Origin: Sphingobium sp. Cam5-1
GTDB lineage: Bacteria; Pseudomonadota; Alphaproteobacteria; Sphingomonadales; Sphingomonadaceae
NCBI RefSeq assembly: GCF_015693305.1
Contig: NZ_CP065138.1
Span: 1,798,001-1,862,000 of the forward strand
Length of the DNA stretch: 64,000 bases
Direction of reading: 5' to 3'
The notes under the pieces: generated by a model
Seen by the model: only the letters and a program-made list of their open reading frames with translations
Database searches by the model: none
Told to the model about the DNA's origin: nothing
Position numbers and translations under genes: made by a program
Part shown: one piece after another, positions 62,871 to 64,000 of the stretch
How the letters are laid out: the number at the start of each line of letters is the position of its first letter
How positions within the stretch are numbered: position 1 is the first letter of the stretch

Positions 62871-64000
62871 ATGACCATCCAGGGCTGGATGCTGATAGTC
62901 GCTTTCATCGGCATATTGGTGGCGCTGACCGAGCCGGTCGGCCTGTGGCTGTTCGCGCTCTACGAGGGGCGCCGCACACCGCTTCATGCCGTGCTTGGAC
63001 CAATTGAAAAAGGCTTTTACAAACTGTCCGGCATCGACCCGGCTGTGGAGCAGGGGTGGCGCCGATATGCGGTCCATATGCTGCTGTTCAATTTCGTCGG
63101 GCTTATCTTCACCTATGCCGTGCTACGACTCCAGGGTCTGCTGCCGCTCAATGATATGGGCTATGCCGGAATCGGCCCGGACGGCGCATTCAACACCGCG
63201 ATCAGCTTCACGACCAATACCAACTGGCAATGGTATTCGGGCGAGGCGGCGATGTCGAACCTGTCGCAAATGCTGGCGCTGACGCTGCATAATTTCCTGT
63301 CGGCGGCCACTGGCATCTCGCTCGCCTTTGCCTTCTTCCGCGGCTTTGCCCGGCGGGAGGCAGCCAGTATCGGTAATTTCTGGGCGGACGTAACGCGCAT
63401 CACCCTCTATCTGCTGCTGCCTATCTCCATCGTCTATGGCGTCTTTCTTATTGCCTCTGGCGTGCCGCAGACGCTGGCCGCCTCGGTAGATGTGACAACA
63501 TTGGAGGGTGCAAAGCAGGTGCTAGCGCTCGGCCCGGTTGCTTCTCAGGAAGCGATAAAGATGCTGGGCACCAACGGCGGGGGCTTCTTCAACGCCAACT
63601 CTGCGCATCCGTTCGAGAACCCGGGCGCGCTTACCAATTTTGTTCAGATGCTCTCCATCTTCGTGATCGGCTTCGGCCTTACCTGGTGCTTCGGCAAGGC
63701 CGTTGGCAACACCCGGCAAGGCTGGGCGATATTGTCGGCCATGACGTTTTTGTTCCTCCTGGGCGTGGCCGTCACTTACTGGCAGGAGGCGGCGGGCAAT
63801 CCCGTTCTTCACAACCTTGGTGTTGTCGGCGGCAATATGGAGGGCAAGGAAGTCCGGTTCGGCATCGCCGCCTCCGCCCTTTTCGCGGTGGTCACGACAG
63901 CGGCGAGCTGCGGCGCGGTCAACGCCATGCATGACAGCTTTACAGCGCTCGGCGGCATGATCCCATTGTTCAACATGCAGTTGGGAGAAGTCGTTATCGG
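62871..64000 (+). CDS. kdpA: K+-transporting ATPase subunit A, 3' end cut by window edge
   Basis: 376 residues visible of about 565-570 expected; GGGGAG precedes the ATG by 8 nt. Three of the four selectivity-filter regions are seen: FTTNTNWQWYSGE near residue 113, MLGTNGGGFFNANSAHPFEN near 230 and TTAASCGAVNAMHDSFTALG near 342. Alternating hydrophobic segments agree with the SKT-type channel fold. KdpA selects K+ and passes it to KdpB in the P-type pump induced at low potassium. The rest of kdpABC presumably follows outside. Confidence 0.96.
   Translation, partial: MTIQGWMLIVAFIGILVALTEPVGLWLFALYEGRRTPLHAVLGPIEKGFYKLSGIDPAVEQGWRRYAVHMLLFNFVGLIFTYAVLRLQGLLPLNDMGYAGIGPDGAFNTAISFTTNTNWQWYSGEAAMSNLSQMLALTLHNFLSAATGISLAFAFFRGFARREAASIGNFWADVTRITLYLLLPISIVYGVFLIASGVPQTLAASVDVTTLEGAKQVLALGPVASQEAIKMLGTNGGGFFNANSAHPFENPGALTNFVQMLSIFVIGFGLTWCFGKAVGNTRQGWAILSAMTFLFLLGVAVTYWQEAAGNPVLHNLGVVGGNMEGKEVRFGIAASALFAVVTTAASCGAVNAMHDSFTALGGMIPLFNMQLGEVVI

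Overview
The window is GC-rich alphaproteobacterial DNA, most likely from the Sphingomonadaceae (Sphingobium/Sphingomonas-like; genus not determined). The basis is six TonB-dependent receptors (TBDRs) in 64 kb, the rpoB/rpoC proteins, scattered aromatic/lipid-type catabolic genes and a tandem-palindrome intergenic repeat. All calls are by reading and translating the sequence; no database search was run.

Layout. 0-6 kb: the end of a GINT1-like gene, a LysR regulator, a ZnuD-like zinc receptor with a Zur-like box in front, then a Nudix-DUF47 fusion next to a PiT phosphate transporter. 6.3-15.1 kb: rpoB and rpoC with structured leader and intergenic RNA, a strong terminator and tRNA-Gln(CTG). 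15.3-30.5 kb: an accessory stretch with a frameshifted small membrane gene, TetR regulator, nitroreductase, VOC protein, TBDR, an HxD-bearing enzyme of unknown function, a frameshifted phytanoyl-CoA dioxygenase-like gene, the lrp/dadX/dadA D-alanine module, a ketosteroid-dehydrogenase-like flavoprotein and another TBDR. 30.7-42.4 kb: carbon-use genes, namely a YdeI-like protein, glpK, divergent matB and madLM (malonate activation and uptake), the glcDEFG glycolate oxidase operon and an OmpR-type two-component system. 42.4-47.8 kb: two more TBDRs separated by an AT-rich block. 48.5-51.7 kb: a ClC channel, a repeat element, a small conserved protein and rlmJ. 52.0-60.2 kb: a catabolic cluster (LysR, acyl-CoA synthetase, TBDR, exported esterase with a frameshift, thiolase, SDR). 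60.4-62 kb: ccdAB toxin-antitoxin and orphan genes. 62.7-64 kb: a kdp potassium-pump operon running off the end.

The strongest unexplained signal is a shared 16-bp operator, GTTGAC-N4-GTCAAC. It has two exact copies between the divergent HxD enzyme and the PhyH-like gene, and one-mismatch copies upstream of the nitroreductase and of the 17.9-20.4 kb receptor. This links these genes into one putative local regulon that takes up and oxidises an unknown substrate, perhaps controlled by the TetR protein at its left edge. Three genes (15.3, 22.7 and 57.9 kb) carry small frameshifts, two of them apparent CT-dinucleotide insertions. These may be real pseudogenes, phase-variable tracts or assembly errors.
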